DNA of 64,000 nt from Pseudaminobacter soli (ex Li et al. 2025) (GTDB lineage Bacteria; Pseudomonadota; Alphaproteobacteria; Rhizobiales; Rhizobiaceae). Below the pieces are notes generated by a model that ran no database searches, was not told the DNA's origin, and saw only the letters and a list, made by a program, of their open reading frames with translations. The translations under genes and the position numbers were made by a program. Positions 27,396-35,733 of the stretch are shown here, in pieces; the first letter of the stretch is position 1, and the number at the start of each line of letters is the position of its first letter. The stretch lies in the NCBI RefSeq assembly GCF_029892515.1, contig NZ_JARXVF010000001.1, forward strand, positions 1,612,001-1,676,000, given 5' to 3'.

Positions 27396-28166
27396 ATGAA
27401 TATCAGCCAGCCCCCCTCCCCGCTCACGCCCGAAGAACTGGAACGCTATGCGCGCCACATCGTGCTGCCGGAAATCGGCGGCGCGGGGCAGCAGAAGCTA
27501 AGGCGGGCGCGTGTGCTGGTCATCGGCGCCGGCGGGCTTGGTGCGCCGGTGCTGCAATATCTGGCGGCCGCCGGTGTGGGCACGCTGGGCATCGTCGATG
27601 ACGACACGGTTTCGCTGTCGAACCTGCAACGCCAGGTGATCCATGACACCGATGCAGTGGGCATCTCCAAGCTCGAGAGCGCGAAGGCTGCGCTGCTGCG
27701 GATCAATCCTCATGTCAGCGTCGAGCTGCACGATTTCCGGCTGACCGCCGAGAACGCCGAAGCGCTGGTGGTGCAATACGATCTCGTGGTCGATGGCTCC
27801 GACAATTTTGCCACGCGATACGCCGTTGCCGATGCCTGCGAGGCAGCAAGGCGGCCGTTGGTGCATGCGGCCGTCGGCCGCTTCGACGGCTCGATCACCG
27901 TGCTGAAGCCGTTCGAGACCGGACCGGACGGCATACAGAACCCGAGCTATCGCGACCTGTTCCCCGAGCCGCCGCCGGCTGGTCTGGTGCCCTCCTGCGC
28001 GGAAGCCGGCATCGTCGGCGCGCTGACGGGCGTGATCGGCACGCTGCAGGCGATGGAGGCGATCAAGCTGATTACCGGCATCGGCGAGCCGCTGGTGAGG
28101 CGTCTGTTGCTTTACGATGCGCTGGCAGCCCGCTTCGACACGGTGCGCTATCGGAGACAGGCGTGA
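27396..28166 (+). CDS. moeB: MoeB/ThiF-family adenylyltransferase
   Basis: E1-like enzyme that adenylates the C-terminal glycine of MoaD or ThiS for sulfur transfer in molybdopterin or thiamine synthesis, 256 residues. The nucleotide loop is VLVIGAGGLGAPVLQYLAAAG, with DDDTVSLSNLQRQ and the catalytic Cys in PSCAEAG. E. coli MoeB has two CxxC zinc pairs; here PSYRDLFPE replaces the first and the second is missing, and there is no rhodanese tail. It overlaps the next gene by 4 nt (GTGA). MoaD or ThiS as partner cannot be decided here. Confidence 0.88.
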   Translation: MNISQPPSPLTPEELERYARHIVLPEIGGAGQQKLRRARVLVIGAGGLGAPVLQYLAAAGVGTLGIVDDDTVSLSNLQRQVIHDTDAVGISKLESAKAALLRINPHVSVELHDFRLTAENAEALVVQYDLVVDGSDNFATRYAVADACEAARRPLVHAAVGRFDGSITVLKPFETGPDGIQNPSYRDLFPEPPPAGLVPSCAEAGIVGALTGVIGTLQAMEAIKLITGIGEPLVRRLLLYDALAARFDTVRYRRQA

Positions 28167-28654
28167 CGGTTGCGCCGGACCAGGTCGGCATTGCCCGGCT
28201 TCCGGCGGATTTCGATCGCTGGAACGAACTGCTTGCCCTGATTCTCGACGCCTTCGCCTATATGAATGGGATCATCGACCCGCCCTCCTCCGCTCACCAG
28301 CTGACGCCGGAAAACCTCGCGGCCAAGGCCGACTCGGAGACGGTCTTTCTGGCCACGGCCGGCGAAGAGCTGTTGGGCTGCGTTTTCGCCGCCGAGAAGC
28401 TCAACCATTTTTACGTCGGCAAGCTCGCTGTAGCGCCCGCCGCGCAAGGCGCCGGCATCGGCAAACACCTGCTCGGCGCCGTCGAACAGTTTGCCCGCGA
28501 AAGCGGCAAGCCGATCCTCGAACTGCAGACGCGCATCGAGCTGACCGGCAACCAGATGGCGTTCGGCAAGCTGGGTTTTGTCGAGACCTCACGCACCGCC
28601 CATGAGGGCTTCGATCGACCGACTTCCATTACGATGCGTAAGATGCTGGGTTGA
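28163..28654 (+). CDS. GNAT-family N-acetyltransferase
   Basis: Predicted acetyl-CoA-dependent N-acetyltransferase of 163 residues. The acetyl-CoA site is VAPAAQGAGIGKHLLGAVEQ (motif A), preceded by FYVGKLAV and followed by LELQTRIELTGNQMAFGKLG, a common arrangement in this fold. It starts at GTG 28163, overlapping moeB, so it is cotranslated with it. The substrate is unknown; nothing links it to ribosomal or antibiotic acetylation. Confidence 0.85.
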   Translation: MTVAPDQVGIARLPADFDRWNELLALILDAFAYMNGIIDPPSSAHQLTPENLAAKADSETVFLATAGEELLGCVFAAEKLNHFYVGKLAVAPAAQGAGIGKHLLGAVEQFARESGKPILELQTRIELTGNQMAFGKLGFVETSRTAHEGFDRPTSITMRKMLG

Positions 28655-28739
28655 GCATGATGTGCCGGCGAACACCGGCGGCGGTGCCTATCCCATAACC
28701 GATAGAATCATGCGCTTTGGCAAACGCCAGAAATGCCAA

Positions 28740-28766
28740 GGGCGGCCAGGCCGAAGCCTGCCGCCC
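28740..28766 (-). terminator. GC-rich hairpin between convergent genes
   Basis: GGGCGG (28740-28745) plus CAGGC pair with GCCTG plus CCGCCC (to 28766), with one bulged base and a 4-nt loop that reads TTCG on the minus strand. It lies 33 nt downstream of the minus-strand gene at 28799 and 86 nt after the acetyltransferase. The T-tract is poor on both strands. Confidence 0.5.
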
Positions 28767-28798
28767 ATATTGGTTCACCTTACGATGCGCTGTTCTGC

Positions 28799-29074
28799 TC
28801 AGTTGCTGCCGTAAAGAATACGCGAGCTGGCGCCGAGACGGTTGACGGGCGCGCCGAAGGCAGCGCTCGAGCTAAAGTCGTTCGACGGAATGTTCACCAC
28901 GACCGAGGCCTTGGCAGCATCGCCGTAGCGGGCGGAGTTATCGATCGCAGTGGTAGCAATTACGCCGCTGTTCGCCCGGGTAACGGCCGGGGCCGCATCG
29001 CCATAACGATCGCTTGCATAGGCCGTGCTCGAGGCAATGAGGATGGCGGCGAGCGCAACAAAGGTCTTGTTCAT
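28799..29074 (-). CDS. Small secreted protein with RYGDAA repeats, unknown function
   Basis: A 91-residue protein that I do not recognise. It has a clean Sec signal peptide, MNKTFVALAAILIASSTAYA, followed by a short mature part in which DRYGDAA and ARYGDAA occur about 26 residues apart; no cysteine is present. GGAG lies upstream of the ATG (after TTTTAG). It is preceded by 288 bp without a gene, so it may be a single-gene unit. Location is probably periplasmic or extracellular; no function is assigned. Confidence 0.65.
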   Translation of the reverse strand: MNKTFVALAAILIASSTAYASDRYGDAAPAVTRANSGVIATTAIDNSARYGDAAKASVVVNIPSNDFSSSAAFGAPVNRLGASSRILYGSN

Positions 29075-29362
29075 TTCAACTCTCCTAAAATCTTATTTCG
29101 GAACCGTTGGGCGTCTGCCGCGTCGTTCCGATGACCTGGAGATATGAGAACGGGATTGGGGTCAGTAGGTGCGTTTTGGTGAACGATGCGTCGAACAACA
29201 GCCGTTCACATCTTGGTGGCTCGGCTCACGAAACGAGCACAGCGCCGTGATCGCAGCGCGCCTCAAGAGCCGTATGGAATCGGGCAAAAACCATCAAGCG
29301 GAGCTCCAATCTGGCGTCCGTTCGTCGGCAATAAGCCTGGATTTAGCCGGGTAAGGACCCGT

Positions 29363-30364
29363 TCAGAAGCGCAGCGGCAGTACGCGATCCGGCGGGCGAT
29401 GTCCGTCGATGAAGGTGCGGATGTTGATGATGACCTTCTCGCCCATGTCGATGCGGCCCTCAATGGTGGCCGATCCCATATGCGGCAGGATGACGACCTT
29501 GCCCTTGGCGGCAAGCTTGACGAGCTTGGGATTGACGGCCGGCTCATGCTCGAAAACGTCGAGCCCGGCGCCGGCAATCTTGCCTTCCTGCAGCAGCTTG
29601 ACCAGCGCATCTTCGTCGATGATGTCGCCGCGCGCCGTGTTGACCAGATAGGCCGAGGGCTGCATCAGCGCGAGCCGGCGCGCCGACAGCAGATGGAAGG
29701 TCGCCGGCGTCGACGGGCAATTGACCGAGATGATGTCCATGCGGGCCAGCATCTGGTCGAGACTTTCCCAATAGGTCGCCTCGAGCTCGTCCTCCACGCT
29801 GCGTAGCACGCGATTGCGGTTGTGATAGTGGATCGACAGGCCAAACGCCTTGGCGCGGCGCGCCACCGCCGTGCCGATCCGCCCCATGCCGACTATGCCG
29901 AGGCGCTTGCCCCAGATGCGGCGGCCGAGCATCCATGTCGGGGACCAGCCGGCCCATTTGCCGCCGCTTTCCAGCAGTGTGGCACCTTCGGCCAGGCGGC
30001 GCGGCACCGCCAGCATCAGCGCCATGGTCATGTCGGCGGTGTCTTCGGTGAGGACGTTCGGCGTATTGGTGACGGTGATTCCCCGCTTGGAGGCCGCTGT
30101 GACGTCGATCTTGTCGACGCCGTTGCCGAAATTGGCGATCAGCTTGAGATTTTCGCCGGCCTGCTCGATCAGTGCGGCGTCGATTCGGTCGGTCACGGTC
30201 GGCACCAGCACGTCCGCTTCCTTGACCGCGGCCACCAGCTCCGGCTGGCTCATGGGCCGATCCTCGATGTTGAGACGCGCATCGAACAGCTCTCGCATGC
30301 GGGTCTCGACCTGATCGGGAAGCTTGCGCGTAATCACCACGAGAGGCTTCTTTTTGCCGGCCAT
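29363..30364 (-). CDS. D-2-hydroxyacid dehydrogenase (glyoxylate reductase-like)
   Basis: NAD(P)H-dependent reductase of the D-isomer 2-hydroxyacid dehydrogenase family, 333 residues. Rossmann motif LGIVGMGRIGTAVARRAKAFG, catalytic Arg in VNTARGDIIDE, Glu in DVFEHEPAVN and His in LPHMGSAT. The NGVDKIDV segment fits the GyaR/glyoxylate reductase group. ATG 30364 has GAGG 6 nt upstream; a longer frame to 30454 is not needed. This is the second glyoxylate reductase-like gene in the window, with the one at 1251. Confidence 0.9.
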   Translation of the reverse strand: MAGKKKPLVVITRKLPDQVETRMRELFDARLNIEDRPMSQPELVAAVKEADVLVPTVTDRIDAALIEQAGENLKLIANFGNGVDKIDVTAASKRGITVTNTPNVLTEDTADMTMALMLAVPRRLAEGATLLESGGKWAGWSPTWMLGRRIWGKRLGIVGMGRIGTAVARRAKAFGLSIHYHNRNRVLRSVEDELEATYWESLDQMLARMDIISVNCPSTPATFHLLSARRLALMQPSAYLVNTARGDIIDEDALVKLLQEGKIAGAGLDVFEHEPAVNPKLVKLAAKGKVVILPHMGSATIEGRIDMGEKVIINIRTFIDGHRPPDRVLPLRF

Positions 30365-30525
30365 TGTGTCCTCGAATCCGGATCCCGTTGAGACCTCTTT
30401 AACCAAGACGCGCGAAACTGGAAACCTGCCTTGGTGCCACTGCCTGTGTAACAAGCGGTGCCGCCGAAGACAAAGAAAAAGGGGGCGTGTACCGCAAGCG
30501 GCGGTAACGCCTCACGTACAAGGAA

Positions 30526-31092
30526 ATGAAGGTGTCTGGTTTCGTGTCGCTTCGCATTGCGGCAGTCGCTGCGGTGACTGGCCTCGCATTCTTGTCAGCA
30601 AGCGCCTCGGTCACGATAGGCGCGCCCACTCCCAACCAGGAAGTTACTCTGGGCCCGAGCGGGCTGCCGCTTCCGCGATTCGTCAGCCTCAAATCCGGCA
30701 AGGTGAACTCCCGCATTGGGCCGGGCCTGAGCTACCCGGTCGACTGGCTCTATCTCAAGCCCGGCCTGCCGATGGAGATCATCCAGGAATATGACAACTG
30801 GCGCCGCGTGCGCGACTCGGATGGCGCGGAAGGCTGGGTCAACCAGACGCTGCTGTCGGGCAAGCGCACGGCGATCGCTGCGCCGTGGCAGCGCGGCAAG
30901 GAGTCCAAGATCAATCTCCTCGCCAAGCCAGACGCCGAGGCACGCACCGTCGCGATTCTCGATCCCGGCGTCGTCGGCAAGATCAAGACCTGCAACGGCG
31001 ACTGGTGCGAGATGACCTTCGACGGCGTAACCGGCTGGATCAAGCAGACGATGCTGTGGGGCGCCTATCCGGGCGAACTGGTGAAGGACTGA
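30526..31092 (+). CDS. Exported SH3-like domain protein
   Basis: A 188-residue exported protein common in rhizobia. The signal region is IAAVAAVTGLAFLSASASV. Two SH3-type repeats follow: SRIGPGLSYPVDWLYLKPGL with WRRVRDSDGAEGWVNQTLLS, and NLLAKPDAEARTVAILDPGV with GDWCEMTFDGVTGWIKQTM. A pair of Cys (TCNGDWC) lies in the second. Likely a periplasmic binding module, perhaps for cell wall; the exact role is unknown. Confidence 0.82.
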   Translation: MKVSGFVSLRIAAVAAVTGLAFLSASASVTIGAPTPNQEVTLGPSGLPLPRFVSLKSGKVNSRIGPGLSYPVDWLYLKPGLPMEIIQEYDNWRRVRDSDGAEGWVNQTLLSGKRTAIAAPWQRGKESKINLLAKPDAEARTVAILDPGVVGKIKTCNGDWCEMTFDGVTGWIKQTMLWGAYPGELVKD

Positions 31093-31108
31093 GCTCCAAA
31101 TCAGCCGC

Positions 31109-31134
31109 AAGGTCGACGGCATGCCGTCGACCTT
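31109..31134. terminator. Perfect 26-bp palindrome after the SH3 gene
   Basis: AAGGTCGACGGCA and its exact complement form a symmetric palindrome (31109-31134), 17 nt after the stop. There is no T-run; it may be an RNA-stabilising hairpin or a protein-binding site. Confidence 0.4.
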
Positions 31135-31173
31135 GGTCATACGGGCTCAAAACTCAAATGCATTGAGTGAAGT

Positions 31174-31191
31174 CGGGGCGACAGCGCCCCG
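31174..31191 (-). terminator. Hairpin downstream of irr
   Basis: A 7-bp stem CGGGGCG/CGCCCCG with a 4-nt loop lies 10 nt past the irr stop on the minus strand. It lacks a good T-run, so it is a weak terminator candidate. Confidence 0.4.
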
Positions 31192-31200
31192 ATTGCACCA

Positions 31201-31629
31201 TCAGGGCACGCGCTTGGGGCGCAGCCTCACCACGATATCGACATTGGCGATCTCAAGGCCTTCCGGCGGCTCCGGCAGGTTGAGAACCTTGACCGCACCG
31301 GGATCGATGTCGAACACCTTGTTCTCGCCTTCGATGAAGAAGTGGTGGTGATCGGAGGTGTTGGTGTCGAAATAGGTCTTCGACCCTTCGACCGCGAGAA
31401 TGCGCAGCAGTCCCGCCTCGGTGAACTGGTGGAGCGAATTGTAGACGGTGGCCAGCGAGACCGGCACGCCGGCCGATACCGCTTCCTCGTGCAGCTCTTC
31501 GGCCGAGAGATGACGGTCCCCCTTCGCGAAAAGCAGACTTGCGAGCGCGACGCGTTGACGCGTCGGGCGCAGGCCCGCCTCGCGCACGCGCTTTTCAATT
31601 GCCATCTCGTTGGGGACGGTCAATTCCAT
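31201..31629 (-). CDS. irr: Irr-type iron response regulator (Fur superfamily)
   Basis: Fur-superfamily DNA-binding protein, 142 residues, that in rhizobia controls haem and iron genes and is unstable when haem is plentiful. The winged helix has LRPTRQRVALASLLFAKGD and SLATVYNSLHQFTEAGLL, and the metal/haem region has the triple His motif SDHHHFFIEGE. It lacks the C-terminal CxxC pairs of classic Fur/Zur. It is divergent from fabA with a 234-bp intergenic region, an arrangement known in rhizobia that supports Irr over Fur. Confidence 0.88.
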   Translation of the reverse strand: MELTVPNEMAIEKRVREAGLRPTRQRVALASLLFAKGDRHLSAEELHEEAVSAGVPVSLATVYNSLHQFTEAGLLRILAVEGSKTYFDTNTSDHHHFFIEGENKVFDIDPGAVKVLNLPEPPEGLEIANVDIVVRLRPKRVP

Positions 31630-31863
31630 CAGTCCGCCAGTTCCGTTTCTATGTCGGAAGGTTTTCGCGCCCAGAGCAATAATTGGCCAAAAACCATGTT
31701 TCCCCTGACATATATTCCGTCAAAGTGATGCGATCAATAGGCGCACATTGACCCAGGCATACCATCAGGCTAATCGCAAACTGCGGTTTCCGTGCGGAAA
31801 CAGACTGTGTTACTGAACGAAGCGGCGCGGATGGCGCCCGGAAGCCAGACGGGGAAGGAATTC

Positions 31864-32382
31864 ATGGCGGTTTCGAAATCCAGCTACGAGTACGAGGAAT
31901 TGCTTGCCTGCGCCCGCGGCGAACTGTTCGGCCCCGGCAATGCACAGCTTCCCTACCCGCCGATGCTGATGTTCAACCGGATCACCGAGATCAGCGACAC
32001 CGGCGGCGAGTTCGACAAGGGGTTTGTCCGCGCTGAGCTCGACATCTCCCGCGACCTCTGGTTCTTCCCCTGCCACTTCATCAAGGATCCGGTCATGCCC
32101 GGCTGCCTCGGCCTCGACGCCTTGTGGCAGCTTTCCGGCTTCTTCCTCGGCTGGCTTGGCGAACCCGGCAAGGGCCGCGCGCTGTCGACCGGCGAAGTGA
32201 AGTTCACCGGCATGGTCACCCCTGCCAACAAGAAGGTCGAGTACGGCGTCGACTTCAAGCGCGTCATGCGCGGTCGCCTGGTGCTCGGCATCGGCGACGG
32301 CTGGCTAAAGGCCGACGGCGAAACCATCTACAAGGCCACCGACCTTCGCGTCGGCCTGTTCAAGGAAGCAGCAGCGGCCTGA
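31864..32382 (+). CDS. fabA: 3-hydroxydecanoyl-ACP dehydratase/isomerase
   Basis: Makes trans-2- and isomerises to cis-3-decenoyl-ACP, the entry to anaerobic unsaturated fatty acid synthesis; 172 residues, normal length. The catalytic His is in [20 protein letters not shown], with the Asp on the helix ([10 protein letters not shown]). ATG 31864 has AAGGAA upstream; an earlier ATG-like start at 31792 would add 24 residues outside the family. It is the first gene of fabA-fabB-fabI, 30 nt before fabB. Confidence 0.95.
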   Translation: MAVSKSSYEYEELLACARGELFGPGNAQLPYPPMLMFNRITEISDTGGEFDKGFVRAELDISRDLWFFPCHFIKDPVMPGCLGLDALWQLSGFFLGWLGEPGKGRALSTGEVKFTGMVTPANKKVEYGVDFKRVMRGRLVLGIGDGWLKADGETIYKATDLRVGLFKEAAAA

Positions 32383-32412
32383 TTCAGGGCCTCGCAGCAC
32401 GAAGGAGCACAC

Positions 32413-33633
32413 ATGAGACGTGTCGTTGTCACGGGCCTCGGTATCGTATCGTCCATCGGAAACAATGCCGATGAGGTGACCGCATCGCTGCGGGACGCCA
32501 AATCCGGCATCAGCTTCTCGGAATCCTTTGCCGAGCACGGCTTCCGTTGCCAGGTTTGGGGAGCGCCAACCCTGGATCCAACCGAGCTTGTCGACCGCCG
32601 CGCCATGCGGTTCCTCTCCAAGGGCGGCGCCTGGAACCATGTTGCCATGGAACAGGCTATCGCCAGCGCCGGCCTCGAGCAGGGCGAGATCACCAACGAG
32701 CGCACCGGCATCGTGATGGGTTCGGGCGGACCGTCCACCCGCACCATCGTCGAGGCGGCCGAGACGACGCTCAAGAACAACAGCCCCAAGCGCATCGGAC
32801 CGTTCGCTGTGCCGAAGGCGATGTCGTCCACGGCGTCCGCCACGCTCGCCACCTGGTTCAAGATCCACGGCGTCAACTACTCGATCTCGTCGGCCTGCTC
32901 GACCTCGGCGCACTGCATCGGCAATGCGTATGAGCTGATCCAGTGGGGCAAGCAGGACATGGTCTTTGCCGGCGGCCACGAGGATCTCGACTGGACGATG
33001 TCGGACCTGTTCGACGCCATGGGCGCGATGTCCTCCAAGTACAACGACCGCGCTTCGGTTGCCTCGCGCGCTTATGACGTCAACCGCGACGGCTTTGTCA
33101 TCGCCGGCGGCGCGGGCGTGCTGGTTCTGGAAGAGCTGGAGCATGCTAAGGCGCGCGGCGCCAAGATCTATGCCGAGATCGTCGGCTATGGCGCGACTTC
33201 GGACGGCTACGACATGGTTGCCCCCTCGGGTGAAGGCGCGATCCGCTGCATGAAGCAGGCGCTGTCTACCGTTTCCGGCTCGGTCGACTACATCAACACG
33301 CACGGCACCTCGACGCCGGTGGGCGATTCGAAGGAGATGGGCGCGATCCGCGAAGTGTTCGGCGAGACGATGCCTAACATCACCTCGACCAAGTCGCTGA
33401 CCGGCCATTCGCTGGGTGCAGCCGGCGTGCAGGAATCGATCTACTCGATCCTGATGATGCAGGGCGGCTTCATCGGCGAAAGCGCTCACATCGAGGAACT
33501 CGATCCCGAATTCGAGGGCATGCCGATCGTGCGCAAGCGCATCGACAACGCCAAGATCGACACGGTTCTCTCGAACTCCTTCGGGTTCGGCGGCACCAAT
33601 GCCACGCTGGTGTTCCAGCGCTACAACGGCTGA
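32413..33633 (+). CDS. fabB: Beta-ketoacyl-ACP synthase I
   Basis: Condensing enzyme that extends the cis-3-decenoyl product of FabA, 406 residues. The active-site Cys is in [20 protein letters not shown]; His residues are in [15 protein letters not shown] and [10 protein letters not shown]. The N-terminus [17 protein letters not shown] is typical. AAGGAG lies 8 nt before the ATG. It lies between fabA and fabI in the same transcript. Confidence 0.95.
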   Translation: MRRVVVTGLGIVSSIGNNADEVTASLRDAKSGISFSESFAEHGFRCQVWGAPTLDPTELVDRRAMRFLSKGGAWNHVAMEQAIASAGLEQGEITNERTGIVMGSGGPSTRTIVEAAETTLKNNSPKRIGPFAVPKAMSSTASATLATWFKIHGVNYSISSACSTSAHCIGNAYELIQWGKQDMVFAGGHEDLDWTMSDLFDAMGAMSSKYNDRASVASRAYDVNRDGFVIAGGAGVLVLEELEHAKARGAKIYAEIVGYGATSDGYDMVAPSGEGAIRCMKQALSTVSGSVDYINTHGTSTPVGDSKEMGAIREVFGETMPNITSTKSLTGHSLGAAGVQESIYSILMMQGGFIGESAHIEELDPEFEGMPIVRKRIDNAKIDTVLSNSFGFGGTNATLVFQRYNG

Positions 33634-33646
33634 GGATATACTTCCA

Positions 33647-34453
33647 ATGGAAGGTTTGATGAAAGGCAAGCGCGGCCTCGTCATGGGCGTCGCCAACGAC
33701 CATTCTATTGCCTGGGGCATTGCCAAGCAGCTTCACGCGCACGGGGCCGAGATGGCCTTCACCTATCAGGGTGAGGCTTTCGGCCGCCGCGTCAAGCCGC
33801 TGGCCGATCAGGTCAACGCCTCGCTGATCCTGCCTTGCGACGTCGAGGACAGCGCCTCCGTTACCTCCGTCTTCGAGACGCTTGGCAACGAATGGGGCGG
33901 GCTGGACTTCGTCGTCCACGCTATCGGCTTCTCGGACAAGAATGAGCTTAAGGGCCTCTACGCCAACACCACGCGTGAAAACTTCATCCGCACGATGGTG
34001 ATCTCCTGCTACTCGTTCACGGAAATTGCGCGCAACGCGGCAGGCCTGATGAACGACGGCGGCTCGATGCTGACGCTGACCTATGCGGGCTCCACGCGCG
34101 TCATGCCGAACTACAACGTCATGGGCGTGGCCAAGGCGGGCCTCGAAGCCAGCGTCCGCTATCTGGCCGACGACTACGGCCCGCGTGGCATCCGCGTCAA
34201 CGCGATCTCGGCTGGCCCGGTGCGCACTCTGGCGGGCGCCGGCATCTCCGACGCGCGCTACATGTTCTCCTACCAGCAGCGCAATTCGCCGCTGCGCCGC
34301 ACGGTTACCCTCGACGAAGTCGGCGGCTCGGCGCTCTATCTGCTTTCGGACCTGTCCTCGGGCGTGACCGGCGAAATCCACTATGTGGATTCGGGCTATC
34401 ACATCGTCTCGATGCCGACGCTGGACGAGCTGAAGCAGACCAACCACGAATAA
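33647..34453 (+). CDS. fabI: Enoyl-ACP reductase (NADH), FabI
   Basis: Last reductive step of fatty acid elongation, 268 residues. Short-chain dehydrogenase fold with GLVMGVANDHSIAWGIAKQL as cofactor loop and the Tyr-x6-Lys pair in NYNVMGVAKAGLEAS; Ser-Tyr at CYSFTEI. ATG 33647 has GAGGA upstream. It is 13 nt after fabB, and a terminator follows. Rhizobia often carry two FabI; this is the FabA-FabB-linked copy. Confidence 0.94.
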   Translation: MEGLMKGKRGLVMGVANDHSIAWGIAKQLHAHGAEMAFTYQGEAFGRRVKPLADQVNASLILPCDVEDSASVTSVFETLGNEWGGLDFVVHAIGFSDKNELKGLYANTTRENFIRTMVISCYSFTEIARNAAGLMNDGGSMLTLTYAGSTRVMPNYNVMGVAKAGLEASVRYLADDYGPRGIRVNAISAGPVRTLAGAGISDARYMFSYQQRNSPLRRTVTLDEVGGSALYLLSDLSSGVTGEIHYVDSGYHIVSMPTLDELKQTNHE

Positions 34454-34477
34454 TCGGGCACACTCTGCTCGAACGCG

Positions 34478-34510
34478 AAAACAGCCGGCTCAGCCCGGCC
34501 GTTTTCTTTT
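34478..34510 (+). terminator. Rho-independent terminator of fabA-fabB-fabI
   Basis: An 11-bp stem with one mismatch (34478-34488 with 34495-34505) followed by TTTTCTTTT; it lies 24 nt after the fabI stop. Confidence 0.8.
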
Positions 34511-34530
34511 GGGCGCAGCTTTGTTCTCGA

Positions 34531-34575
34531 AGCATGATCTTGTCCGAAAAGTCTGCAACTTTTCAGGATCACGCT
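34531..34575. repeat. Palindromic rhizobial intergenic repeat
   Basis: AGCATGATC (34531-34539) pairs imperfectly with GATCACGCT (to 34575), and inside it GAAAAG pairs with CTTTTC. It abuts the stop codon of the minus-strand methyltransferase. The sequence type is one I know as common between genes of rhizobia. Confidence 0.6.
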
Positions 34576-35595
34576 TTAGCGCCGCGCGCTCAACACTTTG
34601 AACAGGCTGTTGCGCGCCAGTTCCTGCTGCGTGGCAAAAACCTGCGACAGCGTCTTCTCGTAAGGCAGCTGGCGATTGGCCACCATGATGAGCCGGCCGC
34701 CGGGTTTGAGGGCCGCTGCAGCCGCCTTGATCATGCCCTGCCCGATATCCGGCTCGGCCGTGCGGCGCTGGTGGAAGGGCGGATTCATGAAGATGAAGTC
34801 GTAGCGGCGTGAAACCGGCTCGCCCAGAAGATCGTGCCAGAAGAAGTTCTTCTGCATCGAACCGGTCGCTGCCAGATTGCGTTTGGCCGCTTCGAGCGAA
34901 GAAAAGTCCGCCTCGTAGAGGTCGAGCGTGAAGAGCTTCGGGAAGCGCCCGGCAAGTTCGGCGGCAATAAAACCCCAACCGGCGCAGAAATCGGCCACCG
35001 CCCCAAAAACCTTGTCTGGCAGGTTCTCCACCAGGAGCCGCGAGCCGGCATCGATCTCGTCGGCCGAGAACATGCCGGGCGCGGTGGCGAACCGTCCGTC
35101 AAGCAGCCGCTCGCCATTGCCGGCCTGCAGCTGTTCGACAATGCTCGCTACTTCCGCAGGACGCCGCAGCCAGAAGGCGATGCCATGATGCTTGGGCAAT
35201 TGGTCTTCGATCGGCACAAGCTCGCCCAGGCGCTTGCGCAGGCTGGCAATGCCATCGTCCTTGCTGCCTGCGATCAGTATCAGACCGCCCTCTCCTACCC
35301 GCTCAAAAGCCTCGGCGATCAGAACCTCATTGGCGCCCCTGTGACGGCCACAGAGCACCAGGGCTGCGTGGTAGCCCTCTCCTTCCGGCAAAGGCGTCAC
35401 GCGGCTTCCTGAAGCCTCCAGCGGCCTGAACCAGGGGCGAAATCCCTGGACATGGGACAGTTCGGCCTCAAACCCCTCAGGCATGCGAATACCGGGCTCC
35501 GCGCCGAGAAACAGCACGCGCTCACTCTTGCCGGGTGGCGGCAGTGCCTCGGCCTCGAAGGGGTGGAACAGGGTTTTTAGCGCATCGCGGGTCAT
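34576..35595 (-). CDS. RsmC-like class I SAM methyltransferase
   Basis: Likely 16S rRNA (guanine-N2) methyltransferase of the RsmC type, 339 residues. A degenerate N-terminal half (to about residue 150) precedes the catalytic domain with SAM loop ADFCAGWGFIAAELAGRF and the catalytic motif DFIFMNPPFHQRR. The G-rich C-terminal part is GGRLIMVANRQLPYE. ATG 35595 is preferred to 35622. Family members vary in substrate base, so G1207 is a guess. Confidence 0.85.
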   Translation of the reverse strand: MTRDALKTLFHPFEAEALPPPGKSERVLFLGAEPGIRMPEGFEAELSHVQGFRPWFRPLEASGSRVTPLPEGEGYHAALVLCGRHRGANEVLIAEAFERVGEGGLILIAGSKDDGIASLRKRLGELVPIEDQLPKHHGIAFWLRRPAEVASIVEQLQAGNGERLLDGRFATAPGMFSADEIDAGSRLLVENLPDKVFGAVADFCAGWGFIAAELAGRFPKLFTLDLYEADFSSLEAAKRNLAATGSMQKNFFWHDLLGEPVSRRYDFIFMNPPFHQRRTAEPDIGQGMIKAAAAALKPGGRLIMVANRQLPYEKTLSQVFATQQELARNSLFKVLSARR

Positions 35596-35679
35596 GTGGG
35601 CACCTAGGCGGTTCCGACCCAATCATGCAAACGAAAACTCGCCTGCGGAGCGCTTCGCACCGGGTTAGAGTGCCCAAAC

Positions 35680-35708
35680 GAAAACGGGCGCCCTTTCGGG
35701 GCGCCCGT
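35680..35708 (-). terminator. Rho-independent terminator of pnp
   Basis: Perfect 10-bp stem (35684-35693 with 35699-35708), then TTTT on the minus strand, 25 nt past the pnp stop. Confidence 0.9.
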
Positions 35709-35733
35709 TCGAATTGTCAAAAGGCTGCCTGGA

